In this document: in pieces, positions 62,156 to 64,000 of the stretch
Numbering within the stretch: the stretch's first letter is position 1
Layout of the letters: the number at the start of each line of letters is the position of its first letter
Source: CBDDIP01 sp965229005
GTDB taxonomy: Bacteria > Actinomycetota > Acidimicrobiia > Acidimicrobiales > Ilumatobacteraceae
Length of the DNA stretch: 64,000 bases
Assembly (NCBI GenBank): GCA_965229005.1
Contig: CBDDIP010000002.1
Location: 248,001 to 312,000, forward strand
Reading direction: 5' to 3'
Notes under the pieces: generated by a model
What the model was told of the DNA's origin: nothing
Databases searched by the model: none
What the model saw: only the letters and a program-made list of their open reading frames with translations
Made by a program: the position numbers and the translations under genes

Positions 62156-63382
62156 CTACGTGTCGATGCCCGCGACGGCGAGGGCGTCGGACCAGCTGAC
62201 CCGCTCGGCCAGCAAGCGGCGGAAGGGCATCACGCGCTTGGGCATGCTCACGCCGAGCACGCCCCGCAGGCGACCGCCGTAGCCGTAGAGCGCAGCGAAC
62301 GGCCCATCGAGCGAGCCCTCGAACACGACCACCTCGTCATCGCCGTGGGCGCGGCCGACGAACTGGATGCGGCTGTCGAACTGGTCGCTCCAGAAGAAGG
62401 GCACCGGGGCGTAGGGCACCGGCTCATCCCCTGCGGCCGCCCGCAGGAGGTTGCTCGCTGCGGCGGCACCCTGCTCGGCGGCGTTGGTCCAGTGCTCGAC
62501 GCGCATCTCCTCGCCGTCGTCGCCGAACAGCGGGTTCACCCACCGGGCCAGGTCGCCGGCTGCGTAGACACCGGGGAACCCGGCGTTGAGCGTCGAATCG
62601 CAGACCACGCCGTCGCGCAGCTCGAGGCCACTGTCGGCCAGCCACCCGGTGACGGGCACGACACCGATGCCGACCAGCACGACGTCGGCGGGAACCAGCG
62701 TTCCGTCGCCGAGGCGAACGCCCTCGACCGCGCTCGCACCCTCGATGCCGGCGACCTGCACGCCGCAGCGCACGTCGACGCCGTGGCGGGCGTGCACCGA
62801 CGCGACGGCAGCCCCCATCTCGGCGCCGAGCCCACGGATCAGTGGGGCCGGAGCACCCTCGAGCACCACGACCTCGCAACCTCGCGTGCGCGCCGTCGCC
62901 GCTGCCTCGAGGCCGATGAACCCGGCGCCGATCACCACGACGCGAGCACCGTCGACCAGGCGGGCGCGCAGCGCGAGCGCGTCGTCCAACGTGCGCAGCT
63001 CGTGCACGCCGTCGATCTCCGGTTGGCCGGGGAGCCGTCGCGTCGACGTTCCGGTCGCCAGCACGACGCCGTCTCCGGAGAGCTCGGTGCCGTCGGCCAG
63101 CGTGACGGTGCGCGTCGCCGCATCGAACGCGGTGGCCGCAACACCGAGGCGCAGGTCGAGCTCCAACCCGTCGAAGCTGTCGGGCTTGCGCAGATGGATG
63201 CGGTCCGGTTCCCACTCTCCGGCGAGCAGCTTCTTGCTGAGTGGCGGCCGGTCGTACGGCATGTGCGTCTCAGCACCGACGAGCGTGATCCGGCCGTTGA
63301 AGCCATCCGTGCGCAGCGTCTCGCACGCGCGCAGCCCGGCCAGCGACCCACCGACGACGATGACGTGTTCGAGCGCGGCCAT
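62156..63382 (-). CDS. FAD-dependent NAD(P)H:ferredoxin/rubredoxin reductase-like protein
   Basis: 408 residues of the two-dinucleotide-binding-domain flavoprotein type. The FAD motif is VVGGSLAGLRACETLR (about 8-23), the NAD(P)H motif VVIGAGFIGLEAA (about 146-158), and the second FAD motif GVYAAGDLARW. YDRPPLSKKLL and EHWTNAAEQGAAAA are typical of ferredoxin reductases of oxygenase systems (BphA4/RhlR-like). It transfers electrons from NAD(P)H to a ferredoxin partner not seen here. The start overlaps the stop of the upstream aminotransferase gene in ATGA. Confidence 0.9.
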   Translation of the reverse strand: MAALEHVIVVGGSLAGLRACETLRTDGFNGRITLVGAETHMPYDRPPLSKKLLAGEWEPDRIHLRKPDSFDGLELDLRLGVAATAFDAATRTVTLADGTELSGDGVVLATGTSTRRLPGQPEIDGVHELRTLDDALALRARLVDGARVVVIGAGFIGLEAAATARTRGCEVVVLEGAPAPLIRGLGAEMGAAVASVHARHGVDVRCGVQVAGIEGASAVEGVRLGDGTLVPADVVLVGIGVVPVTGWLADSGLELRDGVVCDSTLNAGFPGVYAAGDLARWVNPLFGDDGEEMRVEHWTNAAEQGAAAASNLLRAAAGDEPVPYAPVPFFWSDQFDSRIQFVGRAHGDDEVVVFEGSLDGPFAALYGYGGRLRGVLGVSMPKRVMPFRRLLAERVSWSDALAVAGIDT

Positions 63383-64000
63383 CAGACGACCGCGTCGATC
63401 GAGGCCCGAAGGGTGACGACGAGCTGGTCGATCTCGTCCTCGCTGATCACGAACGGCGGGGCGATCATCACCGCGTGCGGCACCGGGCCGGATCCCGCCG
63501 GGTAGACCCACAGGTCGCGCTGCATCGCCGCGCCGACCACGGCGTCGTGGCTGATGTTCAGCTCGAGCCCGTAGAACAGGCCGCGACCGCGCACCTCGAC
63601 GACCGCGGGGTGGTCGTCGAACTCCTGGTGCAGCCGCTCGCCGAGCACGGCGCCGACCTTCGCGCAGCGCTCGACCAGACCTTCTCGTTCGAGGATGTCG
63701 AGCACGGCCACCGCGCCGGCGCACGCCGCGTCGTTGCCGGTGAAGGTGAAGAACATGAACCCGGCGCCGCGCAGCAGCTCGGCCACGTCGGCTCGCGTGG
63801 CAACCGCACCGATCGGTACGTAACCACCGCCGAGGCCCTTGCCGCCGACGATCACGTCGGGCTCGAACGGGAAGTGCTGGTGGCCCCAGTTCAAACCGGT
63901 GCGCCCGTAGCCGCACATCACCTCGTCGCTGATGATCAGGATGTCGCGCTCGCGACACAGCTCGGTGACCGTCCGCCAATAGTCGTCGCTCGCGGTGAGG
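63382..64000 (-). CDS. class III aminotransferase, 5' end beyond the window
   Basis: The C-terminal 205 or so residues of an aminotransferase. ILIISDEVMCGYGRTG carries the PLP-ring Asp, and DVIVGGKGLGGGYVPIGAV the PLP Lys. FTFTGNDAACAGAVAVLDIL and VRGRGLFYGLELN complete a class III subgroup I enzyme. The frame is open to position 64000, so the first half is missing. It is co-transcribed with the ferredoxin-reductase-like gene. The substrate cannot be assigned from this part. Confidence 0.88.
   Translation of the reverse strand, partial: LTASDDYWRTVTELCRERDILIISDEVMCGYGRTGLNWGHQHFPFEPDVIVGGKGLGGGYVPIGAVATRADVAELLRGAGFMFFTFTGNDAACAGAVAVLDILEREGLVERCAKVGAVLGERLHQEFDDHPAVVEVRGRGLFYGLELNISHDAVVGAAMQRDLWVYPAGSGPVPHAVMIAPPFVISEDEIDQLVVTLRASIDAVV

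Overview
The window is high-GC DNA from an actinobacterium. Three observations suggest an Acidimicrobiia-type (Ilumatobacter-like) lineage: a mycobacterial-style fhaA-fhaB-pstP-rodA-pbpA-pknB ... trpG / crgA division block, many proteins with threonine-rich TTTT linkers, and a PPOX-family oxidoreductase. The lineage is inferred from gene content; no marker gene was compared. Coding density is high, many gene pairs overlap by 4 bases (ATGA, GTGA), and most genes look like chromosomal core.

Layout. 1-6.0 kb holds envelope genes: a multi-pass membrane protein, a zinc-ribbon membrane protein, a GH3 lipoprotein, a protein with five chaplin-like repeats and an LPLTG sorting signal, and a sigma factor fused to a zinc-finger anti-sigma-like domain, a membrane segment and an exported tail. 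6.0-18.9 kb holds a MarR/MFS/glyoxalase operon, META and propeller-type lipoproteins (the latter frameshifted), an APH-like kinase, a dehydrogenase and a lipid block (phosphatidylcholine synthase, diacylglycerol kinase-like protein, two PAP2 phosphatases). 19.1-21.7 kb is a convergent type II restriction-modification pair. 21.8-30.8 kb holds an F420/flavin oxidoreductase, an LPTTG-anchored thioester-domain protein, the urea transporter operon urtABCDE with a GlnR-like box, and a frameshifted LPVTG protein.

30.9-38.9 kb is a genomic island inserted at the 3' end of tRNA-Leu(CAG). Imperfect direct repeats of about 60 bp, made of the tRNA 3' end plus its terminator, bound it. It carries two possible defence modules. 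One is a DUF262 protein overlapping a two-helix membrane protein. The other is a DNA methyltransferase, a small HTH-like protein and an 803-residue Ser/Thr kinase fused to a SAMHD1/dGTPase-type HD domain. Between them lie fragments of an adenine methyltransferase, a conjugative coupling protein and a tyrosine integrase. The kinase-HD module is my best candidate for an undescribed system.

39.2-49.1 kb is the cell-wall/division block (FHA proteins, PP2C phosphatase, RodA, PBP, PASTA kinase, CrgA, TrpG). 49.2-64 kb holds a thiolase, a PASTA lipoprotein, an Hsp70-membrane-propeller fusion, an aminotransferase with a MarR regulator, a TauD-type dioxygenase, an MFS protein, a Tat-exported LPSTG protein, Lon, a ferredoxin-reductase-like flavoprotein and an aminotransferase cut by the window edge.

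Two loci 56 kb apart carry related tandem palindromic repeats, both with a 53-bp period. A different nested palindrome is repeated between tRNA-Leu and fhaA.
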